64,000 nt of DNA from assembly GCF_020166395.1 (NCBI RefSeq), contig NZ_JAIQXU010000001.1, positions 310,001 to 374,000 of the forward strand, given 5' to 3'. A program made the position numbers and the translations under genes. Below, in pieces: positions 30,243 through 38,719 of the stretch; the first letter of the stretch is position 1, and every line of letters begins with the position of its first letter. Source of the DNA: Deinococcus betulae (GTDB lineage: Bacteria > Deinococcota > Deinococci > Deinococcales > Deinococcaceae). The notes under the pieces were generated by a model. It did no database searches and was not told where the DNA came from. It was given only the letters and a program-made list of their open reading frames with translations.

Positions 30243-30614
30243 CAGTCTCATGGGTAAGACGGTACAACACATCATAGGGTTTGAGGATAGGTCAGAGGGC
30301 TTACGGGTCGAGGTCGCATGTGCAGGCACAGAAAGTTCGTGGACTGCGACCAACCTCCTGGATCGGTGACCAAGTCGGAGGTCACGTATGATTCTTTTCA
30401 AAGAGGACAGAACTGCTCTTGCCTCTGAAGAGGTCACTGTAACCAAGATTCCGTCCGTCTCGTCAAAGGCAAGCTCTGTTGAACCTGCCTCACGAGCCGG
30501 CGGGCACCAAGAAGGCGCACTTCTAGAACTTTTTCAACCGCCGCAATTTGTTCAACTTGATCTTCGCCGGTCACGCTGCCCTGCGTGCCCACACGCGAAA
30601 TGCATATCGGTGGA
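30243..30614. other. Intergenic region, no gene recognised
   Basis: 372 bp between marR and the convergent-side end of the GGDEF-EAL gene. Mixed lower GC. A plus-strand open frame at 30388-30684 runs into the antisense of the GGDEF-EAL gene and has no recognisable product. No terminator or RNA gene is evident. Confidence 0.4.
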
Positions 30615-32429
30615 TCAGTTTGACGGCCTGTGGAGATACTGCTGCTCAAAATCTGCGGCGAGGACCGGTCGGCCCAGAAAGTAGCCCTGGCCCACGGGAC
30701 AGCCCAGATCGCACAACAGCTGACGCTGCACATCTGTCTCAATCCCTTCTGCTACTACGGCCGCATTCAGGGCATGCCCAAGCGTCAAAGCACTCTGCAC
30801 CAACGCCTGATCTTTCAAGTCCCCTGGCAACGGCCGCACGAAAGACCGGTCGAGTTTTAACTGGCCGATCCGCAGATGCTGGAGCTGACTGAGGTTCGAG
30901 TACCCCGTTCCGTAATCGTCCAGTGCCACCTGCACCCCCAAAGAAGCCAATTGTTCGGCCTGAATGCGGGCGTTCTGGGGCTCCGAGAGCAGCACACTCT
31001 CCGTGATTTCCAACACCAGCCGGCAAGGCGGCAAGTTTGTCTCTAGCAGCACCTGCTCAACGAGAGGCACGAAGCTGGGTTCTTCCCATTGCCGCACCGA
31101 TACATTCACGGACACCTTCAGTTTCGGGGCTCCCAGCGCCTGCCACCTCACCGCCTGCGCACAGGCCTCACGCAGCACCCAGGTCCCGAGCGGCACAATT
31201 AAACCTGTCTCCTCTGCCAAGGGAATGAACGCATCAGGCGGAATCAGTCGGCCGTCAGCCTGACGCCATCTCACGAGCGCCTCCATCCCGATCATGGCGC
31301 CCGTCTTCAACTCCATCTGAGGCTGATAATGCAACTCGAACTCGCCGGTCTCGACCGCCTGCGACAACTGACTCCGCAGGTAGAGTTTCGCCTGCGCGGC
31401 CCGGGTCATATCCTCGGCATAAAAGCAGTATTGCCCTTTCCCAGCGGCTTTGGCCTGGTACATCGCTGTATCCGCCGCGAGCAGCAGGGCCTCGGCATCC
31501 CGTCCATCTGCGGGATAGAGACTGATCCCCACACTGCACCGCAGGTAGAGCATCACCCCCTTCACCGCAAATGGCTGGGCAAGGATGTCCTGAATGTTCT
31601 GGGCCACCCGCGCCGCGTCCAGCGCGTCATGCAGGTCCGGCAGCAAGACCACGAACTCATCGCCCCCAAACCGGGCCACCGTGTCTTGAGACCGGAGAAC
31701 AGTACAGACGCGGGTGCCAACCGCTCTAAGGAGTTCATCGCCGGCCGCGTGACCGAGCGAATCGTTGACCATCTTGAACCCGTCCAGGTCAAGCACCAAC
31801 ATGCCGACGGACGTGCCATATGGCTGCGCGTGCAGGAGGGCTTGCTCAGCACGGTCCAGCAGCAGCATTCGATTGGGTAAGCCAGTCAGGGCATCATGAC
31901 GGGCCTGGAACTCACTGCGGACCTGCGCTTCTTGCAGGTGGAGAATCATCAGGCGCAGCTCCAGTTCGTCAATCACGATGGCTGCGAGATCCTGAAGGAG
32001 GGTCTGCTCTTCAATGGTGAAGACCCGCGGCTGATGATCGTAGACTGCCAAGACACCTATGTTGAAGCCGTCTGGGGTGGTGAGCGGTGCGCCCGCGTAG
32101 GACCGGGCGCCATGAAACTTCACCATCGGGTCATTCTGAAAGCGGGGGAGGGCCTGCAGATCCTCAACCACGAAGACCCCCGCTTGCTCGACGGCTTCTC
32201 CGCAACAGACGCTGGCCCGGTCCATCTCGTGGATATTGGTGCCGACACTCGATTTGAGCCAGGTGCGCCGAGCGGCAATGAGATTGACGATGACAACCGG
32301 CACATTCAGGAGTTGTTTGACAAAGCGGGTGATGCGGTCAAATTCTGCTTCAGGTGGCGTGTCGAGCACCAGATAGCGGTAAAGATGTGCCAGGCGATCC
32401 TGGTCATCTGAAGGGTCAGGGGGCGGCAT
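30615..32429 (-). CDS. GAF-GGDEF-EAL cyclic-di-GMP signalling protein
   Basis: A 604-residue cytoplasmic protein. The GAF sensor is at about 10-160 (FDRITRFVKQLLNVPVVIVNLIAARRTWLKSSVG, SYAGAPLTTPDGFNIGVLAVYDHQPR). The GGDEF domain at about 175-335 has an intact GGDEF site and HDALTGLPNRMLL. The EAL domain at about 350-600 has EALVRW, DDYGTGYSNL, KLDRSFV and AEGIET. All key EAL metal ligands appear present, so it may act as phosphodiesterase, cyclase or both. ATG at 32429 is preferred to an upstream start 12 codons earlier; TACACC lies 9 nt before it. Confidence 0.93.
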   Translation of the reverse strand: MPPPDPSDDQDRLAHLYRYLVLDTPPEAEFDRITRFVKQLLNVPVVIVNLIAARRTWLKSSVGTNIHEMDRASVCCGEAVEQAGVFVVEDLQALPRFQNDPMVKFHGARSYAGAPLTTPDGFNIGVLAVYDHQPRVFTIEEQTLLQDLAAIVIDELELRLMILHLQEAQVRSEFQARHDALTGLPNRMLLLDRAEQALLHAQPYGTSVGMLVLDLDGFKMVNDSLGHAAGDELLRAVGTRVCTVLRSQDTVARFGGDEFVVLLPDLHDALDAARVAQNIQDILAQPFAVKGVMLYLRCSVGISLYPADGRDAEALLLAADTAMYQAKAAGKGQYCFYAEDMTRAAQAKLYLRSQLSQAVETGEFELHYQPQMELKTGAMIGMEALVRWRQADGRLIPPDAFIPLAEETGLIVPLGTWVLREACAQAVRWQALGAPKLKVSVNVSVRQWEEPSFVPLVEQVLLETNLPPCRLVLEITESVLLSEPQNARIQAEQLASLGVQVALDDYGTGYSNLSQLQHLRIGQLKLDRSFVRPLPGDLKDQALVQSALTLGHALNAAVVAEGIETDVQRQLLCDLGCPVGQGYFLGRPVLAADFEQQYLHRPSN

Positions 32430-33034
32430 GATGACGCAGGTGTAGCACTCGGCGTCTTTGCACACAGGTCAACTGCCGAGGGTGAAGTGTAGAGAAAGGC
32501 CGACTGGATGAGCTGCAGGAGGAATCACGCCTCCCAGCTGTAGGACCAACAAGCCCGAAGATGGTCCTATAAGTTGCACAGATCTCGGCTCTTCGCCAGG
32601 TAATGTCTCTGAAGCCATGTCTGCGCAGCTTGACGGCACGCCCTACTGGAACCTCAAACGGAAAAACGCGATAAATAGGGCGCTGGCGTCACGACACCAT
32701 GTTGCTCAGCATCCCAGCGTAAGGTCACATGCCGCCCCTTATTCCGGTGCAGATGGGTCACACACACGTCCAGCCTGGCGGCTACAGCACTGCCGAGTCA
32801 GGGGTAGGGTCGGCTTGTCGCGCACAGACCCACCTAAATACCGTTGAGGCGGCTTAGGGCCCAGCGGCTGGTCAGCGGAACTGTTCTGAGGGTGCACAAG
32901 GTCAGGTGGCATGAGCGCCTCTGGCGGGGTGTGGGATGTGACCCGGCCTACGCTTGATGCCCTTCCCTTCGGGCTGAAGGAGCGTAGTTGGTGTTCCTCG
33001 CACCGCCCAGATGGCCAGCCCGGTAGAGTGCACC
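32430..33034. other. Intergenic region, possible degraded gene remnant
   Basis: 605 bp without a confident gene. On the minus strand, 32654-32797 encodes 47 residues with protein-like composition (includes HRNKGRHVTLRWDAEQHG and PAPYLSRFSV) but a stop precedes it and no start is convincing, so it may be the tail of a decayed gene. A TAGAGT -10 candidate (33024-33029) for the next gene lies at the end. Confidence 0.4.
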
Positions 33035-33427
33035 ATGCTCGGCTGGATGATCTCCGTCTATCAGGCCCCACCCGATCAGGTGGCCCGCCACAGCCCAGAT
33101 TCCTTACCTTTCCTACTGGCCCACTGGGAAGCGGGGCTGGGCGGCCTATCGTGGCTTGATGACCTGGTCACGCTTGGCAAAGCCACCCAACTGCGCTTTG
33201 ACGGCTATCCCACCCGGTATACAGCCCAGGCTGGGGACGTGCTGCCCCTACTCATCAGCGGCGACATTCGGCCGGCCAATGCAGGCCTCTGGGTCTTCGG
33301 CGTGGACGAGGGCGAGGAATATGCCCAGCCACCCGCCTGGCTCAAGGTGGTGCAGTTCCAACGAGACCGGATAGACGCCTGCCCACCCGACATGCTCCTT
33401 ACGATTGACGCCTGGGATCAGAGCTGA
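33035..33427 (+). CDS. Hypothetical protein
   Basis: A 130-residue soluble protein, not recognised. It is mixed alpha/beta, with ALSWLDDLV-like aromatic segments (LGGLSWLDDLVTLGKATQLRFDGYPTRYTAQAG), DVLPLLISGDIRPANAGLWVFGVDEGEEYAQPPAWLKVVQFQRDRI and an acidic C-terminus. The composition resembles small immunity or SMI1/KNR4-like proteins, but no signature confirms that. ATG at 33035 follows TAGAGT by 5 nt; ATG at 33011 is an alternative. It is isolated between a long noncoding region and a convergent aminotransferase gene. Confidence 0.6.
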   Translation: MLGWMISVYQAPPDQVARHSPDSLPFLLAHWEAGLGGLSWLDDLVTLGKATQLRFDGYPTRYTAQAGDVLPLLISGDIRPANAGLWVFGVDEGEEYAQPPAWLKVVQFQRDRIDACPPDMLLTIDAWDQS

Positions 33428-33560
33428 CGGCTGCGCAGCAGATTGAGCTTTAAAAGTCGTAACACCCTGTGCAGGCCAGCATGTGTTGTGTGAATCAGGG
33501 GACAGGCCCCTGGCGCTTTACTGTCCTCAAATTAGACAGAGACCGGTGGACTCACCCCAG

Positions 33561-33589
33561 AAAAACCGCGGCGGAGTCTCCTCCACCGC
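33561..33589 (-). terminator. Terminator of the class V aminotransferase gene
   Basis: Minus-strand stem GCGGTGGAG/CTCCGCCGC (8 of 9 pairs, 4-nt loop) followed by GGTTTTTCT, 20 nt after the stop codon. Confidence 0.85.
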
Positions 33590-33608
33590 GTGCCAGGATG
33601 AACCAGAA

Positions 33609-34766
33609 TCAGTCGGCCAGCGCCTGCCAGGCGGCCTGCACGGCAGCGCCCCGATCAAAGGATGCGCCCAGCGCCGCAAAGCAGTCCTCCAGAATTCCGG
33701 CGATCCCCAGGGCGTCGTAACGGTCGGCGTAGCCCATCGTGCTCACCCGGAACACGGTGTCTTCGTGGGGCGCCTGGCCCGGCAAGGCGCGCTGACCCAT
33801 GCGGGCCAGTTGCCCCGCCACCTGCCGGCCAGTCAGCGGCGCGGGTGGGGTCAGCACCGCCACAGCCGGGCTGGTGCGCGCGGCCCAGGCAGGGGCACCC
33901 AGGGCGGTGCCCGCCGCAATCAGGGCGTCGGTCTTGCGGCGCTGCTCGGCCCAGAGCACCTCCAGGGGCACGCGCAGCAGGCGGTCCAGGGCCGCCGACA
34001 GCGCGTAGATCAGGTTGATGGCCGGGGTCTGCGGCGTGTTGCCGGCCTTCTGGCCCGCCAGTTCACGGGTCATGTCCAGGTAAAACCCGCGTTCTGGGTT
34101 CTGAATCATGCGGGTCTCCACCTCGGGACTGAAGAGCACGAAGCCCAGGCCCGGCGGGGTGGCCGTGCCCTTCTGACTGCCCGAGACCACCACGTCCACG
34201 CCCCACGCGGCCGGGCGCAACTCGGCCACCCCGTAGGACGTGATGCAGTCGGCAATGATGATGAGGTCTGGATTCTGGGCCTTGGCCGCGCGGGCAATAG
34301 CTTCCAGGTCGTGCAGGGCGCCTGTACTGGTCTCGCTGTGGGTCACAAGTAAGGTGTGGGCGTCCCGTGCGGCGCTGGCGACCTCATCCGGGTCCAGCAC
34401 GTCCCCCCAGGGCCGCGCCACCAGTTCGGTGCGGTAGCCAAAGCGGCTGGCCATCTCGCCCCAGCGCTCGCTGAATTTGCCGGCCTGGGCATTGACCACC
34501 CGGGCGCCGGGGGGCGTGGTGCTGACCAGGGCGCCCTCAAAGGCCCCGGTGCCGCTGCTGGTGGTGATTACGGCGTCGTAGGGATCGCCCAGCAGCTGCG
34601 ACAATCCGGCGCGGGCCTCCATCAGCTTGTCAATGCCGGCCTGGGCGCGGTGGTGCATCTGCGGCTGGGCCAGTTGCGCCAGCACTTCGGGCGCGACCTC
34701 CACCGGGCCGGGGGCAATCAGGCGCTCTCGGTTCAAAGGTGTGTGGGCCGCGTAGGGGGGTGTCAT
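33609..34766 (-). CDS. Class V aminotransferase (alanine/serine-glyoxylate type)
   Basis: PLP enzyme of 385 residues. It opens with [30 protein letters not shown], typical of the AGXT/serine-pyruvate and phosphonoacetaldehyde-like group. [13 protein letters not shown] is the phosphate-binding part, [15 protein letters not shown] and [11 protein letters not shown] carry the PLP aspartate, and the Schiff-base lysine is K199 in [17 protein letters not shown]. Likely alanine-glyoxylate or serine-pyruvate transamination; ureidoglycine-glyoxylate activity is an alternative. ATG at 34766 is selected because TACCAT stands 7 nt upstream; the longer frame adds an unlikely Cys-rich N-terminus. Confidence 0.88.
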   Translation of the reverse strand: MTPPYAAHTPLNRERLIAPGPVEVAPEVLAQLAQPQMHHRAQAGIDKLMEARAGLSQLLGDPYDAVITTSSGTGAFEGALVSTTPPGARVVNAQAGKFSERWGEMASRFGYRTELVARPWGDVLDPDEVASAARDAHTLLVTHSETSTGALHDLEAIARAAKAQNPDLIIIADCITSYGVAELRPAAWGVDVVVSGSQKGTATPPGLGFVLFSPEVETRMIQNPERGFYLDMTRELAGQKAGNTPQTPAINLIYALSAALDRLLRVPLEVLWAEQRRKTDALIAAGTALGAPAWAARTSPAVAVLTPPAPLTGRQVAGQLARMGQRALPGQAPHEDTVFRVSTMGYADRYDALGIAGILEDCFAALGASFDRGAAVQAAWQALAD

Positions 34767-34773
34767 GCCCCGC

Positions 34774-34779
34774 ATGGTA
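34774..34779 (-). promoter_or_regulatory. -10 element of the class V aminotransferase gene
   Basis: TACCAT, 7 nt before the ATG at 34766 on the minus strand; leaderless layout. Confidence 0.55.
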
Positions 34780-35035
34780 GAGGCTGGGCTGAGGCGCACC
34801 GTAAACCTTGTGCAAGTGAGGCCGGCACAGAAGGAATCGCAGCAGACTCCGAACTCGTTTGCAGCGTGACGCAGCCAAGCGAGAAGCACCAGCAAGAGAG
34901 GCTGCGATGGTATGTCATCAGCCTGCCTCTCTCCGGCGTTCCTCAGAATCAGGGCTGCCGTTCAACTGACGGAAACTGCACATCAATCCTCCGGTTTGTG
35001 AGTGAAGTGTGGCCAGAAGTTGATGAACTGTTCAT

Positions 35036-35884
35036 ATGACACTGCCCTCTGCCTGGTGCCGCTGGCTGGCCGCCCTGCCCCTGCTGCTGGGGGGTGTGGG
35101 CGCGCAAACCGCCCTGCTGGCCTCGGACCAACCGGTGACCGAGGCGGGCCAGTTTGCTGGGCTGGTCGAGGCCGATTTTCTAGGCTGTGGTCAGGCGACG
35201 CAGCGCGACGGCACGCTGGACCGGGTGGCGGGCCAGGTGCTGCGCGGCTTTGTCCTGAAGACCGAACTGCAGCAGGCGGGCTACCCCGCCAAGCGCTTTA
35301 GCTCCTTTGTCCTGCCCAAACTGGGCAAAGCGGGCGCCGTGGCTGGGGCGCTGTCCGGGCAGTGTGCCCACCGGGCCGGCTTTACCCGCTACGGGGTCTC
35401 GGTGCAGGGGGGGCGCGCGGCGCTGGTGTATGTGCAGCCCGCGCAGCTGGACAGCGCGCAGGCGGGAACATGGCTGACCCCCTTTCTGGCCCTGACCAAC
35501 GAGGCGCGGCGCCAGGGCCAGCGCTGCGGCGACACCCTGTTTGCCCCGGCGCGGCCCCTGGTCTGGAACAGCGCCCTGGCGCAGGCCGCGCAGACCCAGG
35601 TGGACGATATGATTCGCCTGAACTTTCGCGGGCACATCAATCCCGTCACCGGCAGCGAGCCGCCAGAGCGCGCTCTGGCCAGCGGCTATCAGGGGACCCA
35701 GGTGGGCGAGAACGCCGCCTACAACGCGCTGACCCCCGAAGAGGCGCTGCGCACCCTGCTCGACAGCCCCGGCCACTGCCGGGTGCTGATGAACCCCGAA
35801 TGGGTCAGCTTTGGGGCCGGGCTGGGCAACGGCACGCCGGACACCACCTTCAGCACCTACTGGGTGCAGACGTTTGGGCGGTAG
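35036..35884 (+). CDS. CAP (SCP/PR1) domain exported protein
   Basis: A 282-residue exported protein. The signal peptide ends near residue 23 (WLAALPLLLGGVGA). An N-terminal region of about 120 residues with several Cys is unassigned. The CAP domain runs from about 140: FLALTNEARRQGQRCG, then VWNSALAQAAQTQVDDM, FRGHINPVTGSEPPERALASGYQGTQVGENAAYN and LDSPGHCRVLMNPEWVSFGAG, with the two His of the CAP cavity. CAP proteins are extracellular; role unknown. The first segment may be a separate domain of pairwise cysteines. Confidence 0.88.
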   Translation: MTLPSAWCRWLAALPLLLGGVGAQTALLASDQPVTEAGQFAGLVEADFLGCGQATQRDGTLDRVAGQVLRGFVLKTELQQAGYPAKRFSSFVLPKLGKAGAVAGALSGQCAHRAGFTRYGVSVQGGRAALVYVQPAQLDSAQAGTWLTPFLALTNEARRQGQRCGDTLFAPARPLVWNSALAQAAQTQVDDMIRLNFRGHINPVTGSEPPERALASGYQGTQVGENAAYNALTPEEALRTLLDSPGHCRVLMNPEWVSFGAGLGNGTPDTTFSTYWVQTFGR

Positions 35885-35949
35885 CCTGGCGCCGTGAGGC
35901 CCGTCTTCACCGTTTCCTGCGCTGGGCGGGCACCGGCACAATGGCCCCT

Positions 35950-35955
35950 TAGGCT
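35950..35955 (+). promoter_or_regulatory. -10 element of the CoA-disulfide reductase-like gene
   Basis: TAGGCT, 6 nt before the ATG at 35962; leaderless layout. Confidence 0.5.
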
Positions 35956-35961
35956 GCCCCT

Positions 35962-37302
35962 ATGCGAATCGTGATTGTGGGGGGCGTGGCCGCCGGCATG
36001 AGCGCCGCCAGCCGGGCCCGCCGCTTTGACCCACAGGCCGAGGTGGTGGTCTTTGACCGGGGCCGCGAAGTGAGCTACGGCGCCTGCGGCCTGCCCTACG
36101 TGATTGGCGGCCAGGTGGCGCACTTTGACAAGCTGATCGCCCGCACCCCCGAGCAGCTGCGGGGCCGGGGCATTGCGGTGCGCACCGGGCACGAGGTGAC
36201 AGGGATAGACGCCAGCGCCGCCACGGTGACCGTGGCCGACCGCGCCTCGGGGCGCAGTGTCACCGAGCCCTACGACCGCCTGCTGATTGCCACCGGGGTC
36301 TCCCCCATTCGCCCGGACTGGGCCAGCACGCCCCTGGGCGGCGTGCATGTGCTGCGGGACATTCCTGACGGGCAGGCGCTGGAGGCCAGCCTGAAAGGCG
36401 CCAAACGGGCCTGCGTGGTGGGCGGCGGCTACATCGGCCTGGAACTGGCCGAGGCCCTGCGCTGCCGTGGACTCAGCGTGGTGCTGCTGGAACGCGACCC
36501 GGAGGTGGCGGGGCGCATGCTGGACACCGGGCTGCAGCGGCAGGTGCGCGCCGAACTGGAACGGAACGGCGTGGACGTGCGCTGCGGCGTGACCGTCCAG
36601 GGTCTGACGGGCCAGGGGCGCGTCAGCGGCGTGCAAACCGACCGCGGCCTGGTGCGCGCCGACGTGGTGGTGGTGGCGGTGGGGGTCAAACCCAATGTGG
36701 CCCTGGCCAAGGCCGCCGGAGCGCGGCTGGGCAAGACCGGCGCCGTCGCAGTCAATCTGAAGCAGGAAACCGGCGTGCCCGGTGTCTACGCGGCCGGCGA
36801 CAACGCCGAGGCGCTGCACCGGGTCACGCGGCGGCGGGTGCACATCCCGCTGGGCCTGACCGCCAACCGCATGGGGCGCGTGGCCGGGGTCAACATGGCG
36901 GGCGGCGACGCCCGGTTTCCGGGGGTGGTGGGCACCGGGATCTTCAAAACCTTTGGGCTGGGCGTGGCCCGCACCGGCCTCACCCAGGCGCAGGCCGAGG
37001 ACCTGGGCCTGAAGGCGACCAGCGTGGACGTGACCAGCACCGACTACGCGGGCTACTACTCGGGGGCCAAACCCATTCATGTGCGCCTGACGGGGGAACA
37101 GGGAACGGGCCGCCTGTTGGGCGCCCAGCTGATCGGCCAGAACCACGAGAGCGTGAAGCGGGTGGATGTGGTCTCGACCCTGCTGCATTCACGCGGCACC
37201 GCGCAGCAGCTCTTTGACGCCGACCTGGCGTATGCCCCGCCGTTTAGCAGCGTCTGGGACGTGCTGCTGGTGGCGGCCGACCGGCTGCATAGGGTGCTGT
37301 AG
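35962..37302 (+). CDS. FAD-dependent oxidoreductase, CoA-disulfide reductase/NADH oxidase-like
   Basis: A 446-residue flavoprotein of the single-cysteine disulfide reductase group. The FAD motif is IVGGVAAGMSAASRARR (5-21). The redox cysteine lies in SYGACGLPYVIGG (about Cys 43), the hallmark of CoA-disulfide reductases and Nox. The NAD(P)H motif is CVVGGGYIGLELAEALRCRG (about 153-172), and GVYAAGDNAEALHRVT is the second FAD motif. The C-terminal dimerisation domain is complete. It may reduce CoA disulfide, polysulfide or oxygen. It fits the oxidative stress physiology of deinococci, but that is inference. Confidence 0.9.
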   Translation: MRIVIVGGVAAGMSAASRARRFDPQAEVVVFDRGREVSYGACGLPYVIGGQVAHFDKLIARTPEQLRGRGIAVRTGHEVTGIDASAATVTVADRASGRSVTEPYDRLLIATGVSPIRPDWASTPLGGVHVLRDIPDGQALEASLKGAKRACVVGGGYIGLELAEALRCRGLSVVLLERDPEVAGRMLDTGLQRQVRAELERNGVDVRCGVTVQGLTGQGRVSGVQTDRGLVRADVVVVAVGVKPNVALAKAAGARLGKTGAVAVNLKQETGVPGVYAAGDNAEALHRVTRRRVHIPLGLTANRMGRVAGVNMAGGDARFPGVVGTGIFKTFGLGVARTGLTQAQAEDLGLKATSVDVTSTDYAGYYSGAKPIHVRLTGEQGTGRLLGAQLIGQNHESVKRVDVVSTLLHSRGTAQQLFDADLAYAPPFSSVWDVLLVAADRLHRVL

Positions 37303-37357
37303 GTCCAGAGCCGATGTGCGGACGGCCCGCGCGCGCCCGCGTGCAACACTACCGGGC

Positions 37358-38683
37358 GTGTTGCGCTGCCTCATCCTCGCCGCTCTGCTGACCAGTTCCG
37401 CCTTGGCTGGGCTCTCCCAGCCCGAAGACCGCCTGGCCGCCAGCCTGGGGTTGCCTGCAGGCAGCTATGAAGCGGCGCTGCGGGTCGAGTCGCTGGGCCT
37501 GAACCTCTGGCCGGGCAGCCTGCGCCTGAAAGACCCCGCGCTGCTGGGCAGCGAGCAGCAGGCGCTGACCTTTGATGAAGGGCCCGCCTTTTACGGCCTG
37601 CACTGCCAGGACGCCGAGGTGTACCACGCGCCCGCCGTGTTTTCTGATTTCGCGGCCCTGCGCGCCGCCCTCTTTGACCTGCCGGGCGTGGTGGGCCTGG
37701 GAGATGACGGCCGGGGCTTTCTTTTTCGCCGCGCCGCCACCTTTGGCTGGTTGCAGTGGGGCTCTGGGGCGCTGCGCCTGAATGTGTGTCAGACCGAGCC
37801 AGCAGCGGACTCGGCCGCCACCTTTGCCCCGCTGCTGAGCGTTCATCAGGGGGCAGAGGCCGCCGCGCCAGTGGCCAGCGCCACTGGCCTGCTGGCCTGG
37901 TGCAGCGCCGACCAGGGCGCCTGGCAGCGGCAGCTGGCCCTCGGGTCGCTGGGCGAGCCTGCCGTCAGCCCGGACGGCCGCCTGCTGGCCGTCAGCGGCT
38001 TTGATCCCCGGCCAGTCATCTTTGTGCTGAGCACCAGCAGTGGCGAGACCCTGCACCGCCTGTCCCGGCCCAACGGCACCTCATCGCTCAGCTTCGCCGG
38101 CGACAGCCAGAGCCTGCTGGCCCAGGACTTCGCCGGCACCTACACCCTGCTGGACACTGCCTCGGGGCAGGTGCGGCGCGAATGGAGTCAGCCGGGCTGG
38201 GGCGGCTTCGCGCTGATCGGCGGCGGGGCGAGCCGCTTTATTCAGACCGGCTCGCGCCATCAACCGCTGCGGGTGATTGACGCGGCCACCGGCAAGATCA
38301 CGCGCACCCTCAATAGCATGGCGGTCAGCGCCGACACCCTGACCCCCGACGGCCTCTGGGCCGTCACCCTGGAAGAGTCCGGGAAGCTCAGCGCTTACCG
38401 CGCGCAGGACGCCAGCGCCGCCATTGCCAGAAAGGCCGACCACACCGGGACCGTTGATCAGCCCCTGGACCTCAAGAACAGCCCGGCCGCCCTGCTGCCT
38501 GGCCGGCACCCCGACAGCGTGCTGATTCTGGTCCAGACCCCCAGGCTGCGCAGGGTTCAGGTGCTGGAATGGCAGGTGGGGACAGCGGTGGCCGCCTCAG
38601 TCCTGACCCTGAACCCCGGCGAGCAGCTGACCATGAACCGGGCCACCGGGACCCTGACTGCGCTGCCCACCTGTTTACCCTGA
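37358..38683 (+). CDS. Secreted beta-propeller-like protein, hypothetical
   Basis: A 441-residue protein beginning with signal peptide VLRCLILAALLTSSALAGLS. The N-terminal 180 residues have no recognised fold. The second half carries WD40/YVTN-like repeat units (EPAVSPDGRLLAVSGFD, TSSLSFAGDSQSLLAQDFAGTYTLLDTASGQVRREW, LRVIDAATGKITRTL, ALTPDGLWAVTLEE), so a propeller of several blades. Role unknown; possibly periplasmic. GTG at 37358 is taken because AACACT lies 7 nt upstream and the signal peptide starts there. Confidence 0.7.
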   Translation: MLRCLILAALLTSSALAGLSQPEDRLAASLGLPAGSYEAALRVESLGLNLWPGSLRLKDPALLGSEQQALTFDEGPAFYGLHCQDAEVYHAPAVFSDFAALRAALFDLPGVVGLGDDGRGFLFRRAATFGWLQWGSGALRLNVCQTEPAADSAATFAPLLSVHQGAEAAAPVASATGLLAWCSADQGAWQRQLALGSLGEPAVSPDGRLLAVSGFDPRPVIFVLSTSSGETLHRLSRPNGTSSLSFAGDSQSLLAQDFAGTYTLLDTASGQVRREWSQPGWGGFALIGGGASRFIQTGSRHQPLRVIDAATGKITRTLNSMAVSADTLTPDGLWAVTLEESGKLSAYRAQDASAAIARKADHTGTVDQPLDLKNSPAALLPGRHPDSVLILVQTPRLRRVQVLEWQVGTAVAASVLTLNPGEQLTMNRATGTLTALPTCLP

Positions 38684-38719
38684 GCGCACGCTTCTCCAGG
38701 CTGCGTGCTGGTTCAGCCT

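Noticed and set aside
30388..30684. 98-codon plus-strand open frame after marR
   Set aside because: It overlaps the 3' end of the GGDEF-EAL gene in antisense; no domain or initiation signal is convincing.
35857..37188. 443-codon open frame opposite the CoA-disulfide reductase-like gene
   Set aside because: Shadow frame with His/Gly/Ala-rich low-sense translation.
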